Shown here: piece by piece, positions 16,402 through 25,078 of the stretch
Layout: each line of letters opens with the position of its first letter
Position numbering within the stretch: position 1 is the stretch's first letter
Assembly (NCBI GenBank): GCA_910579935.1
Contig: CAJTVQ010000009.1
Span: 1-64,000 of the forward strand
Direction of reading: 5' to 3'
Source: an uncultured Lachnospiraceae bacterium
GTDB lineage: Bacteria; Bacillota; Clostridia; Lachnospirales; Lachnospiraceae
DNA length: 64,000 bases
Translations under genes and position numbers: made by a program
Notes under the pieces: generated by a model
Databases searched by the model: none
What the model saw: only the letters and a program-made list of their open reading frames with translations
What the model was told of the DNA's origin: nothing

Positions 16402-18126
16402 ATGCGGACGGATTGGGAAGGAAAATTAAACAGTAAAAAAGATTTTCAGGATTTGCTTTTGGAGATCATAAACCCGCTGCTTCCATATTACAGTGAAGGA
16501 AAGGCGGAACTGATACTTGGTGTTACGGCAACGAATTATGACCAAAAGGCAATCCGGCTGGAGGCATTTTCCAGACCGTTGTGGGGACTGGTTCCTTTTT
16601 GGGCGGGCGGAGGAAGTGCTCCGGCTTTTGAGGAAGTGTACCGGAAAGGTCTGGCAGAAGGCACGGATCCGGAAAGTAAAGAGTATTGGGGCGGTTTCCA
16701 TGCGTTTGATCAGCGGTTTGTGGAGATGGCGGCGATTTCTTACGGTCTGATACTGGCGCCGGAGAAGGTGTGGGAGCCTTTGACGGAAAAGGAGAAGGAT
16801 CATCTTGCGGAATGGCTGTATGGGATCAACCAGTATGAGCTTCCGGTCTGCAACTGGATCTTATTTGCGGTATTGGTGAATGTAGCCCTTAAGAAACGGG
16901 GCAGGAGATACGATGCCCAAAAACTGGAGACTTATTTAAAAGGTGCAGATACGTTTTATCTTGGAGACGGATGGTATCAGGACGGAGATTCGGGGCAGAA
17001 GGATTATTATGTGTCTTTTGCCATCCATTTTTACAGTTTGTTTTATGCAAAAGTAATGGAAGAGGAAGATGCAGAGCGGAGCAGACTGTATAAGGAAAGA
17101 GCCGCGCTGTTCGCCAGACAGTTTATTTACTGGTTTGATGAGAATGGGGCGGCGCTTCCGTACGGACGTTCCCTTACATACCGTTTTTCACAGGTGAGTT
17201 TTTTCTGTGCCTGTCTGATGGCGGGTGTGGAGCCGTTTTCCGCAGGGGTTATGAAAGGTTTGATCGTACGGCATTTGTGTGACTGGATGAAGAAGCCCGT
17301 GTTTGACCGGAACGGAATCCTGACGATTGGATACGGTTATCCGGATTTGGTGATGGGAGAACGGTATAACGGCCCGGGTTCGCCGTATTGGGCGTTAAAA
17401 ACCTTTGCCGTACTGATGCTGCCGGATGAACATCCTTTTTGGAGTGCGGAAACAGAACCCATGCCGCAGCTTCAGGAACAGCTGGCGCTTCCTTATGCGG
17501 ATATGCTGATTCGCCGGTATGAGAACCACACAACGGCATATGTGCCGGGGAAGTACAGTCCTGCCGGACATGGGCAGACTCCGGCGAAGTACGGGAAATT
17601 TGCCTATGATACGAGATTCGCCTTTAATGTGGCGAAGTCCGCGTGCGAGCTGCATGAGGCAGCGCCGGACAGTATGCTGGCTTTTATGGTAAACGGATAT
17701 GTATACGTAAGAAGAATCTGTGAGGAGTTTAAGGTGACGGAAACGGATGTGACGTCGAAGTGGATACCTTATGAGGGAATTTCTGTGAAAACCGTTATCG
17801 TGCCGACCAGACACGGTCACATCCGTAAGCATGTGATAGAAAGCGACCGGGAATGTGAAGCCTGTGATTGTGGATTTGCAGTGGAAATAGATACGGCTGG
17901 AGAGAAACTGGTGCAGGAAGACCGTGCGGCACGGGTGGAAAACGAATATTGCGAATGCCGGGTGACAGCGGTGCAGGGAGAGGGAAAAGGGGAAATCATC
18001 ATTGCCGACCCTAACACAAACCTGCTGCATCCAATGACGCGGATTCCGGCAATCCGCTATCAGATTCACAAAGGCAGGAATGAAATTATAACGGAAGTCA
18101 GAGCAGGATATCATCATAAGTGGTAA
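16402..18126 (+). CDS. DUF2264-family protein, putative glycan-active enzyme
   Basis: The 574-residue soluble protein starts at 16402 behind AAAAGGAGAAG. It resembles the DUF2264 family by its N-terminal part (SRPLWGLVPFWAGG near residue 57 and a tryptophan-rich helical core, YWGGFHAFDQRFVEMA). The second half has a beta-rich character after about residue 390. The overall build, a helical toroid followed by a beta domain, is like that of many polysaccharide lyases and glucuronyl hydrolases. The position directly after GH88 suggests a role on the same oligosaccharide. No catalytic residues can be assigned. No signal peptide is seen. Confidence 0.75.
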   Translation: MRTDWEGKLNSKKDFQDLLLEIINPLLPYYSEGKAELILGVTATNYDQKAIRLEAFSRPLWGLVPFWAGGGSAPAFEEVYRKGLAEGTDPESKEYWGGFHAFDQRFVEMAAISYGLILAPEKVWEPLTEKEKDHLAEWLYGINQYELPVCNWILFAVLVNVALKKRGRRYDAQKLETYLKGADTFYLGDGWYQDGDSGQKDYYVSFAIHFYSLFYAKVMEEEDAERSRLYKERAALFARQFIYWFDENGAALPYGRSLTYRFSQVSFFCACLMAGVEPFSAGVMKGLIVRHLCDWMKKPVFDRNGILTIGYGYPDLVMGERYNGPGSPYWALKTFAVLMLPDEHPFWSAETEPMPQLQEQLALPYADMLIRRYENHTTAYVPGKYSPAGHGQTPAKYGKFAYDTRFAFNVAKSACELHEAAPDSMLAFMVNGYVYVRRICEEFKVTETDVTSKWIPYEGISVKTVIVPTRHGHIRKHVIESDRECEACDCGFAVEIDTAGEKLVQEDRAARVENEYCECRVTAVQGEGKGEIIIADPNTNLLHPMTRIPAIRYQIHKGRNEIITEVRAGYHHKW

Positions 18127-18168
18127 GGTGCAGCTTCCCGGAAAACGAAACGAAAGGAGCATGGAAGA

Positions 18169-18795
18169 ATGGCGAAGCTGTTTAGTTATGACAATCCGGT
18201 ATGGAGATTTATGGGCAGGGTGGCGGATGTGTTTTTTCTGACGATACTTTGGGCGGTGTGCAGTCTGCCCGTCGTTACGGCAGGCGCCTCCACTTCCGCG
18301 CTTTATTACGTGTCCCTGAAAATGGTAAAGAACAGGGAGGGGTATCTTGGGAAGTCTTTTTTCAGGGCTTTCAGGGATAATTTTGCGCAGTCCACCGTGG
18401 TATGGCTCATAATGCTGGCGGCTGGCGCTTTTCTGGGCATGGACATGTACTTCTTTTATCATATGGAATCGAGGGCGGGAGTATTTGCTTTCTGGCTGTT
18501 TCTCGTATTTACCGTATTGTATTTTTTTGTAGCAGTGCTGGTTTTTCCCCTGGAGGCGCGGCTGGATACGAAAGCCGGGAATCTGTTTTTCATGGCATTT
18601 ATGGTCAGTATCAAAAATTTTTCCTGGGTAATGCTGATGCTTGTTACGGTGGTTTGTATTCTGGCGCTGGGCGTGTTTGTATTTTGGCCGGTATTGCTGG
18701 TGGGAGCGGGAACTGTTGCATATCTCCATTCGCTGATTTTGGTGTGGATGATATTTCCCAAGTACGGATGGAATGGGAAGGAAGAACCGGAATAA
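18169..18795 (+). CDS. YesL-like DUF624 membrane protein
   Basis: The 208-residue protein has about five hydrophobic segments, and the N-terminal pattern NPVWRFMGRVADVFFLTILW is characteristic of YesL/DUF624. Members nearly always sit beside YesMN-type regulators and sugar ABC transporters, and their molecular role is unknown. The start at 18169 follows AAAGGAGCATGGAAGA, 42 bases after the DUF2264 gene. It may assist the transporter or the sensor kinase in the membrane; this is inference from context. Confidence 0.85.
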   Translation: MAKLFSYDNPVWRFMGRVADVFFLTILWAVCSLPVVTAGASTSALYYVSLKMVKNREGYLGKSFFRAFRDNFAQSTVVWLIMLAAGAFLGMDMYFFYHMESRAGVFAFWLFLVFTVLYFFVAVLVFPLEARLDTKAGNLFFMAFMVSIKNFSWVMLMLVTVVCILALGVFVFWPVLLVGAGTVAYLHSLILVWMIFPKYGWNGKEEPE

Positions 18796-18820
18796 CATTT
18801 GAGAGGATAAGGTGGGTATT

Positions 18821-19618
18821 ATGGCGACACTGGCATTGAAAGTTTTGGATAAGAACGGAAAAACGATTTGCGTAAGCAGCGGGGAGGATTACGTGAGTCT
18901 TGTGTGCACGGCGGAGTACAGGGAAGGAGACCGCATCGTGCTGGAGACTTCTGAGAAGGATCTGCATGTGTTTTTACAGGTGGATGACGCGCTGGGGGCG
19001 GCTTTTTGTTATATTACAGGAAATGTGTCTTATGAAATACCTTTTGGCGAGAAGCGTATCTGTTACTCTCCGAAGGTGTTTTATGGGAACCGGCATTATC
19101 TGTATGCACGGGCGGCAAGGCAGGACGAAATAGGGGCTTACCGGAATCTGGCATTAAATGTATGTGACCAGCATGGGGATACGGGATGTTTCCCCCATGC
19201 ATATGCCAATGTGGAGACAAGGGGCGAGTCGGTTTTTGCCGCGCGCAATGCCATTGACGGTGTGTGCGAAAACCGTTCCCATGGGGAATGGCCTTATGAA
19301 TCGTGGGGCATCAATATGCAGGATGATGCGGAGATGGTGGTGGATTTCGGAAGGGAAGTGGAGGCAGATAAGGTGGTTCTCTATACCCGCTCGGATTTCC
19401 CACATGATAATTGGTGGACACAGGTGAAACTGAGCTTTTCCGATGGGTCGGAGGCTGTGTGGGATTTGGAAAAGAGCAGCCTGCCCCATGTGCTCACATT
19501 TGAAAAGAAGAGGATTACATGGGTGAGACTGAGCGATTTGATAAAAGCGGATGACCCGTCGCCGTTTCCGGCGTTGAGCCAGATAGAGGTGTATGGACGG
19601 GTGGTGCAGACAGTGTAA
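18821..19618 (+). CDS. Discoidin-like (F5/8 type C) carbohydrate-binding protein
   Basis: This 265-residue protein is taken from ATG 18821, with AAGGTGG just upstream; a GTG at 18812 is less likely. The second half (about 130-265) looks like a galactose-binding jelly roll: ARNAIDGVCENRSHGEWPYE, then MVVDFGREVEADKVVLYTR, and a closing IEVYGR. That is the signature order of F5/8 type C domains. The first half is beta-rich and not recognised. No signal peptide or catalytic motif is seen, which is odd for a binding module. It lies between the YesL-like gene and GH43 and is probably part of the same transcript, which ends at the terminator at 19636. Confidence 0.7.
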   Translation: MATLALKVLDKNGKTICVSSGEDYVSLVCTAEYREGDRIVLETSEKDLHVFLQVDDALGAAFCYITGNVSYEIPFGEKRICYSPKVFYGNRHYLYARAARQDEIGAYRNLALNVCDQHGDTGCFPHAYANVETRGESVFAARNAIDGVCENRSHGEWPYESWGINMQDDAEMVVDFGREVEADKVVLYTRSDFPHDNWWTQVKLSFSDGSEAVWDLEKSSLPHVLTFEKKRITWVRLSDLIKADDPSPFPALSQIEVYGRVVQTV

Positions 19619-19635
19619 GCGGCTTGCGGGATACC

Positions 19636-19677
19636 GGGGACAGGATTGGGATTTTGATTCTGTCCCCTTGCTTTTTT
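19636..19677 (+). terminator. Terminator after the transporter/GH88 operon
   Basis: GGGGACAG (19636-19643) pairs with CTGTCCCC (19660-19667), followed by TTGCTTTTTT. It would end the transcript beginning at 11527 and separate the GH43 gene. Confidence 0.75.
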
Positions 19678-19819
19678 CCCTGAGATGCTCATCCGTATCG
19701 TTGACTTTTTCCTGCCCGTATTATATCATTAACATATTAAGCGGACAAGTACGGTATTTAGGATGTGTATGGAAGCAGTTACTGTCAAAAGACGGCGGTA
19801 ACGGAAGAAGGAGGCAGTT

Positions 19820-21454
19820 ATGGCTAATGATACGGCAACAGGTAAACAGGCAGCGGCAGGCAGTATATGGAATGCGGATTTAGGAAACGGAAATTACCGT
19901 AATCCGATCCTTTATGCGGATTATTCGGATCCGGATGCGATCCGTGTTGGGGACGATTATTTTATGGTGGCGTCCAGTTTCTGCAATGCGCCGGGGCTTC
20001 CGCTGCTCCATTCCAGGGATTTGGTGAACTGGAAGGTGGTAAATTATGTGATAGATGAGATACCGGAAGAACGGTATCGGGTTCCGGTACATGGCTGCGG
20101 CGTATGGGCGCCGTCCATACGGTATCATGAGGGGACTTATTTTGTCTGCTTCCCCATGCCGGACGAGGGCATTTACATGAGTACTGCCACGGATCCTTTC
20201 GGGAAATGGTCAAAACCAGTGAACATCAGGCCCGGAGCAGGCTGGATTGACCCCTGTCCGTTCTGGGACGAGGACGGAAAAGCGTATTTGGTTGCCGGGG
20301 TGGCAAAGAGCCGGATCGGTTATAAGAGTGTGCTGCACATGGTGGAAATGCAGCCGGACGGAATGGGGCTGATCGGCGAAGAAGTAAAGATCTTTGACGG
20401 GAACGAAAATGATCAGGTGACGATAGAAGGTCCCAAAATGTATAAAAGGAATGGCTGGTATTATGTTTTTGCCCCGGCGGGCGGTGTAAAGACCGGATGG
20501 CAGACTGTGTTACGTTCCAAAAACGTATTCGGGCCTTATGAGTATAAAGTGGTGATGCGGCAGGGGGACAGCCCCGTGAACGGACCGCACCAGGGCGCCT
20601 GGGTGGATACCGTCACGGGGGAGGATTGGTTCCTCCATTTTCAGGATGTATATGCGGCAGGACGTATCACGCATTTGCAGCCTATGAGCTGGCAGGATGA
20701 CTGGCCGGTCATAGGCATTGCAAAAGAGGGCAATGATTACGGGGAACCGGTCATGGAATACCGGAAACCGGATGTGGGCAAAGCGGCGGACGTTATCTGC
20801 GAGCCGGAAACTTCCGATGATTTTACCGGAAGCGAGTTAGGGCTTCAGTGGCAGTGGAATGCGAATCCCCAAAAAGAATGGTATGCATTGACGGGAAGCG
20901 GCATGAAATTAAATGCGGTATATAAGGAAACGGTATACGGGGATATGCCCAACCTGTTTCTGCAGAAGTGGCCGGCTCCCGAATTTCGCTGTGTGACCAA
21001 AATGGATCTTTCTAACCTGGCGGACGGGGAAGAAGCGGGCGTGATTTCCATGGGTATGAGTTACGGTCTGCTGACGTTCCGGAAAGAGGGAGAACAGCTG
21101 CTTCCGCTGTTTGTTGCCGGAGAACAGAAATATGGGAAAATCCTGCCGGACAGGACGGAGGAGACGGAACAGGAACTCCCGCCGCTTCCGTTTGGCCAGG
21201 CAAAGGAACTTTATGTGAGGTATACCGTGAAACGGACGGGTACGCAGGATCTGAACGACAGGGAAAAAGATTTTCCGTTGGAACTTGTGACCATGGAATA
21301 TGCGGCCGGTGACGGCGGTTATCAAAAGGCGGGGGAAACGAAAGCAGTTCCCGGACGCTGGGTGGGCGTGAAAAACGGGGTTTTCTGTGCTTCCGCGAAA
21401 AAAGGGAGTACGGGGTATGCCGTGATGGAACGTGTTACTTATGAAGTGTTATAA
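19820..21454 (+). CDS. Glycoside hydrolase family 43 protein
   Basis: The 544-residue protein starts at 19820 behind AGAAGGAGG. The N-terminal five-bladed propeller begins with NPILYADYSDPDAIRVGDDYF (about 32-52), where the aspartate of YSDPD is the expected general base. The central aspartate lies in GAGWIDPCPFWDEDG near 150 and the general acid glutamate in VTIEGPKMYK near 200. A C-terminal beta-sandwich (about 330-544) is typical of GH43 beta-xylosidase and arabinofuranosidase subfamilies. It would remove xylose or arabinose residues. No signal peptide is present, so the substrate is taken up first. Its presence hints that the glycan carries pentose decorations, or that the cell uses a plant glucuronoarabinoxylan-like material. 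Confidence 0.9.
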   Translation: MANDTATGKQAAAGSIWNADLGNGNYRNPILYADYSDPDAIRVGDDYFMVASSFCNAPGLPLLHSRDLVNWKVVNYVIDEIPEERYRVPVHGCGVWAPSIRYHEGTYFVCFPMPDEGIYMSTATDPFGKWSKPVNIRPGAGWIDPCPFWDEDGKAYLVAGVAKSRIGYKSVLHMVEMQPDGMGLIGEEVKIFDGNENDQVTIEGPKMYKRNGWYYVFAPAGGVKTGWQTVLRSKNVFGPYEYKVVMRQGDSPVNGPHQGAWVDTVTGEDWFLHFQDVYAAGRITHLQPMSWQDDWPVIGIAKEGNDYGEPVMEYRKPDVGKAADVICEPETSDDFTGSELGLQWQWNANPQKEWYALTGSGMKLNAVYKETVYGDMPNLFLQKWPAPEFRCVTKMDLSNLADGEEAGVISMGMSYGLLTFRKEGEQLLPLFVAGEQKYGKILPDRTEETEQELPPLPFGQAKELYVRYTVKRTGTQDLNDREKDFPLELVTMEYAAGDGGYQKAGETKAVPGRWVGVKNGVFCASAKKGSTGYAVMERVTYEVL

Positions 21455-21472
21455 ACGGCTGATGCCGTATGG

Positions 21473-21510
21473 ACCAGGCCTCCGCTGCCGGCAGCGGAGG
21501 CCTGGTTTTA
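21473..21510. terminator. Bidirectional terminator between GH43 and AraC genes
   Basis: A perfect 17-bp inverted repeat (21473-21489 with 21490-21506) followed by TTTTA. It serves the convergent GH43 gene (plus) and AraC gene (minus); the AraC stop codon is just beyond its edge. Confidence 0.85.
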
Positions 21511-22365
21511 TGTATTAAACTGTGCATATTTCTTCGGCGATATCCCCACTGCCTTTGTAAACGCTTTCAGAAAATTGCTGTAATCGTTAAATCCGCATTT
21601 TTCACAGGCTTCCGTCACGGAAAGGCCTTCGTTTAAAAGGGCTTTTGCTATGGTGATCCGGCGCGCGGTGATATATTTGTTAATGGTGGTTCCGGTAGTG
21701 GACTTAAAAATGCGGCACAGATAAGAGCTGCTTAAGTAAAAATGGGCAGACAGGGTGTCCAGGGTCAGTTCTTCGGAAATGTGCCGGTTAATGTAGGTCA
21801 GGATGTCATCTACCTGCGCATGGTTGGTGACGGTGATCTCTGCCTGTACGCTGTGGCTGCTGTGGTAAAAGATCTTGTTTAAGAATACCATCAGCTCGGT
21901 AAAGGCGCACTGTTCCGTCAGGTCGCTGCCGAAACCGCTGGTATCCGTTATTTTATGGATCAGATATATGAAGCGTTTGCTCATTTCCGCATCGAAATGG
22001 AGTTTATGGGGAATCCCGTCCTCGCGGCAGGTAAAACAATGACTTAAATCAGTGTCGGCAGAAGAAAGTGACTGCAGATAATCGGGGTAGACAGAGATCA
22101 CGATTCTTTCATGGATGCCTGTATCTACCTGTGTCAGATAGTGACTTTCGTATTGGTTAATGAAAAAAATATCGCCCGGTTCGATATCATAGAAACGGTT
22201 GTCGATTAAAAACTGTTTTCCGCCCGATATGGAATAATAGATCTCGTAGCAGTCATGAATGTGCATATCCATAGGCTTATCATCTTTGTACAAATGCGCA
22301 ACAGCAAAATATTTGTTGTCAATACAATGCTGGGTTGCCAATCTGCACGATGTAAACTCTTTCAT
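21508..22365 (-). CDS. AraC-family transcriptional regulator
   Basis: The likely start is ATG 22365 (285 residues) behind a GGAAA-rich leader; the frame is open to 22479. The N-terminal cupin-like domain has the metal/sugar-binding type motif MHIHDCYEIYYSISG. The C-terminal 100 residues form the AraC double helix-turn-helix (DTLSAHFYLSSSYLCRIF and EACEKCGFNDYSNFLKAF). The gene is divergent from kduI with about 240 bases between them, so it most likely regulates the kduI-kduD-isomerase-aldolase operon in response to a uronate-derived ligand. The target assignment is inference from position. Confidence 0.88.
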   Translation of the reverse strand: MKEFTSCRLATQHCIDNKYFAVAHLYKDDKPMDMHIHDCYEIYYSISGGKQFLIDNRFYDIEPGDIFFINQYESHYLTQVDTGIHERIVISVYPDYLQSLSSADTDLSHCFTCREDGIPHKLHFDAEMSKRFIYLIHKITDTSGFGSDLTEQCAFTELMVFLNKIFYHSSHSVQAEITVTNHAQVDDILTYINRHISEELTLDTLSAHFYLSSSYLCRIFKSTTGTTINKYITARRITIAKALLNEGLSVTEACEKCGFNDYSNFLKAFTKAVGISPKKYAQFNT

Positions 22366-22504
22366 AAATTTTCCATTTCCTTTCTGAAAACATATGTAAT
22401 TTACGGGGTTTGCAGCCATAAAAGCGCTTACATTGGATTGCCGTACACCTATTATATACCGTCTGTTCAGAATTTGCAATATTTATGAAAACATAAAACA
22501 AGAA

Positions 22505-22533
22505 TTGGCATAACTGATATGATATGATATCAT
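22505..22533 (+). promoter_or_regulatory. Probable promoter of the kduI operon
   Basis: TTGGCA at 22505-22510 and TATCAT at 22528-22533 are separated by 17 bp. The element lies in the region shared with the divergent AraC gene. The spacer holds a GATAT/GATAT repeat that could be part of a regulator site. Confidence 0.5.
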
Positions 22534-22606
22534 TAATGAAGGTAATAAAATATTATCTTATCTGAGAAAGGTATGATCAAATGATTCAGAAAGGAAGGGA
22601 TGGCAA

Positions 22607-23470
22607 GTGGAACTGAGAACAGCGGCTTCACCAAGGGATGTGAAGCATTATACTACCGAAAGATTAAGGGAAGAATTTTTAATTCAGGGGTTATTTTCGG
22701 CGGATGAGATCAAACTGGTATACAGCCATATTGACCGTATCATTACGGGAGCGGCGACACCGGTGTCCAAAGCACTTGTATTAACCGCAGGCGATGAACT
22801 GCGTGCGGAGTATTTCCTGCAAAGAAGGGAAATGGGTGTGATCAATATCGGCGGTGCGGGTGTGATTACGATTGACGGAAAGAAATACGATGTAGCTTTT
22901 AAAGAAGGGATGTACATCGGAATGGGTGCAAAGGATATCAGCTTCGAGAGCAGGGACGGTTCCGATCCGGCTAAATTCTATATCAACAGCGCGCCGGCAC
23001 ATAAGACATATCCTACCGTTTTAATCAAACCCAACGGCACGCCGGAGGAAGGCGTGGTGATCGTTAAGGATGAAAACAAGGTAGAGCTGGGTTCCTTAGA
23101 GGATGCGAATCACAGGGTAATTTGCAAATATATCCTTCCGGGACAGGTAGAGAGCTGCCAGCTGGTAATGGGAATGACGAAATTAGAGCCGGGAAGCGTA
23201 TGGAATACCATGCCCTGCCATACCCACGACAGACGTATGGAAGTATATCTTTATTTTGAAATGCCGGAGGATGCATTTGTGATGCATTATATGGGAGAAC
23301 CGGATGAAACAAGGCATATCGTGATGCGGAATGAAGAAGCGGTGATCTCTCCCAGCTGGTCCATCCATTCCGGATGCGGCTCCAGGGCCTATACTTTTAT
23401 CTGGGGTATGGTCGGGGAAAATCAGGACTTCGACGATATGGACGGCGTGGCAATGAAGGATCTGATGTAA
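22607..23470 (+). CDS. kduI: 5-keto-4-deoxyuronate isomerase (KduI)
   Basis: The enzyme converts 5-keto-4-deoxyuronate (DKI) to 2,5-diketo-3-deoxygluconate (DKII) in pectin and glycosaminoglycan breakdown. The 287-residue protein begins at GTG 22607 behind AAGGAAGGG. Its N-terminus (ELRTAASPRDVKHYTTERLR) matches the conserved KduI start, which supports the GTG. Zinc ligands are visible as CHTHDRRMEVYLYF (two histidines and a glutamate, about 203-216) and the later histidine in SIHSGCGSRAYTFIWG. The length is normal (about 278-290). It heads an operon with kduD and feeds directly from the GH88 product. Confidence 0.95.
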   Translation: MELRTAASPRDVKHYTTERLREEFLIQGLFSADEIKLVYSHIDRIITGAATPVSKALVLTAGDELRAEYFLQRREMGVINIGGAGVITIDGKKYDVAFKEGMYIGMGAKDISFESRDGSDPAKFYINSAPAHKTYPTVLIKPNGTPEEGVVIVKDENKVELGSLEDANHRVICKYILPGQVESCQLVMGMTKLEPGSVWNTMPCHTHDRRMEVYLYFEMPEDAFVMHYMGEPDETRHIVMRNEEAVISPSWSIHSGCGSRAYTFIWGMVGENQDFDDMDGVAMKDLM

Positions 23471-23542
23471 ATTTTTTTACGTTTATATGGAATAAGAAGG
23501 AAATAAATAACCAAATATATAAAAAGAAAAGGAGAAAGAACA

Positions 23543-24349
23543 ATGAGCGATTTTATGAAGAAGTTTTCACTGGAAGGCAAGGTTGCATGGGTAACGGGAG
23601 CATCCTACGGAATCGGGTTTGCGATTGCAAGCGCGTATGCGGAAGCAGGCGCAACCATCGTATTTAACGATATCAAACAGGAGCTGGTTGACAAAGGGCT
23701 GGCAGCTTATGAAGAAAAAGGCATCAAGGCTCACGGTTATGTATGCGATGTGACGAATGAAGAGCAGGTACAGGCTACGGTTGCACAGATTGAGAAAGAA
23801 GTAGGCGTTGTGGATGTTCTTGTAAACAATGCAGGTATTATTAAACGTATTCCCATGTGTGAGATGACGGCAGCAGAGTTCCGTCAGGTTATCGATGTAG
23901 ACCTCAACGCACCTTTCATCGTATCCAAGGCAGTTATTCCCAGCATGATCAAGAAAGGGCATGGCAAGATCATAAACATTTGTTCCATGATGAGCGAACT
24001 GGGACGCGAAACCGTATCTGCGTATGCGGCTGCAAAGGGTGGTCTGAAGATGCTTACAAGAAACATCGCATCCGAGTACGGCGAGTTCAACATTCAGTGT
24101 AACGGCATCGGCCCCGGTTATATTGCAACGCCCCAGACAGCTCCTCTCAGGGAAGTACAGCCGGATGGTTCCAGACATCCTTTTGACCAGTTTATCATTG
24201 CGAAGACTCCGGCCGCACGTTGGGGTGAGACAGAAGACCTGCAGGGACCTGCAGTATTCCTTGCTTCCGATGCTTCTGATTTCGTAAACGGACATGTTCT
24301 TTATGTAGACGGCGGTATCCTTGCATACATCGGAAAACAGCCGCAGTAA
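23543..24349 (+). CDS. kduD: KduD-type SDR dehydrogenase (2-keto-3-deoxygluconate forming)
   Basis: The 268-residue short-chain dehydrogenase has the cofactor motif TGASYGIG (about 19-26), NNAG near 96, and the catalytic S..Y...K in the region SMMSELGRETVSAYAAAKGG. In the pathway it reduces 2,5-diketo-3-deoxygluconate to 2-keto-3-deoxygluconate with NAD(P)H. Closely related gluconate 5-dehydrogenases share the fold, and the kduI neighbour decides for KduD. The start follows AAAAGGAGAAAGAACA, 72 bases after kduI. Confidence 0.9.
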   Translation: MSDFMKKFSLEGKVAWVTGASYGIGFAIASAYAEAGATIVFNDIKQELVDKGLAAYEEKGIKAHGYVCDVTNEEQVQATVAQIEKEVGVVDVLVNNAGIIKRIPMCEMTAAEFRQVIDVDLNAPFIVSKAVIPSMIKKGHGKIINICSMMSELGRETVSAYAAAKGGLKMLTRNIASEYGEFNIQCNGIGPGYIATPQTAPLREVQPDGSRHPFDQFIIAKTPAARWGETEDLQGPAVFLASDASDFVNGHVLYVDGGILAYIGKQPQ

Positions 24350-24401
24350 TCGCAAACACAGAGTCAGAATGGAAGGAAAGAAGTAACAGAGGAATAGAGA
24401 C

Positions 24402-25046
24402 ATGAAAATAGCATTAATTAATGAAAACAGCCAGGCAGCAAAAAACGAAATGATATGCGATACACTGAAAAAAGTCGTAGAACCGATGGGGCATGAAGTG
24501 TACAATTACGGTATGTACAGTGCGGAAGACGTGCATCCGCTTACCTATGTGCAGAACGGTATCCTTGCCGCGGTACTCTTGAATTCCGGCGCTGCGGATT
24601 ATGTGGTGACAGGCTGCGGAACGGGAGAAGGCGCCATGCTTGCCTGCAATGCATTTCCGGGAGTGCTCTGCGGTCATATCGTAGATCCTTCGGATGCATA
24701 TATGTTTGCACAGATCAATGACGGCAATGCCATAGCCCTTCCCTTTGCCAAAGGTTTCGGATGGGGTGCGGAGCTGAACCTGACCTATATCTTTGAAAAG
24801 CTGTTTGAAGGGGAAAGCGGACAGGGCTATCCGAAGGAAAGAGCCGTGCCGGAACAGAGAAATAAGAAGATTCTGGATGAAGTGAAAAAAATAACGCATC
24901 AGGATATGGAAAGCATCCTGAAAAATCTGGACAGGGAACTGGTAAAGGGCGCGCTGGCAGGGGATAAATTCAAAGAGTATTTCTTTGCCAACTGTAAATG
25001 CGATAAAATGGCAGCCTGTGTAAAAGAAATTTTGGAAGAAAATTAA
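24402..25046 (+). CDS. RpiB/LacA/LacB-family sugar isomerase (DhuI-like)
   Basis: The 214-residue protein has the RpiB/LacAB core (MKIALINENSQAAKNE at the start, then YVVTGCGTGEGAMLACNA near 65-82 with the active-site cysteine region). It is longer than the usual 140-150 residues and ends with a cysteine-rich tail (NCKCDKMAACVKEI). In streptococcal hyaluronan catabolism an RpiB-family enzyme, DhuI, does the same isomerisation as KduI. Here it stands between kduD and the aldolase in an operon that already has kduI. It could be a second isomerase for an alternative uronate or a different sugar acid step. Start ATG 24402 behind AGAGGAATAG. Confidence 0.82.
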   Translation: MKIALINENSQAAKNEMICDTLKKVVEPMGHEVYNYGMYSAEDVHPLTYVQNGILAAVLLNSGAADYVVTGCGTGEGAMLACNAFPGVLCGHIVDPSDAYMFAQINDGNAIALPFAKGFGWGAELNLTYIFEKLFEGESGQGYPKERAVPEQRNKKILDEVKKITHQDMESILKNLDRELVKGALAGDKFKEYFFANCKCDKMAACVKEILEEN

Positions 25047-25078
25047 AGATCAGAGAAGGAATCAGAAAGGATGAGACG

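Noticed and set aside
17395..18798. A 467-codon minus-strand open frame
   Set aside because: It lies entirely antisense to the DUF2264 and YesL-like genes, is rich in His, Arg and Cys in a way typical of shadow frames, and has no ribosome binding site.
23567..24505. A 312-codon minus-strand frame across kduD
   Set aside because: It shadows kduD and the next start, with high Cys and no motif.
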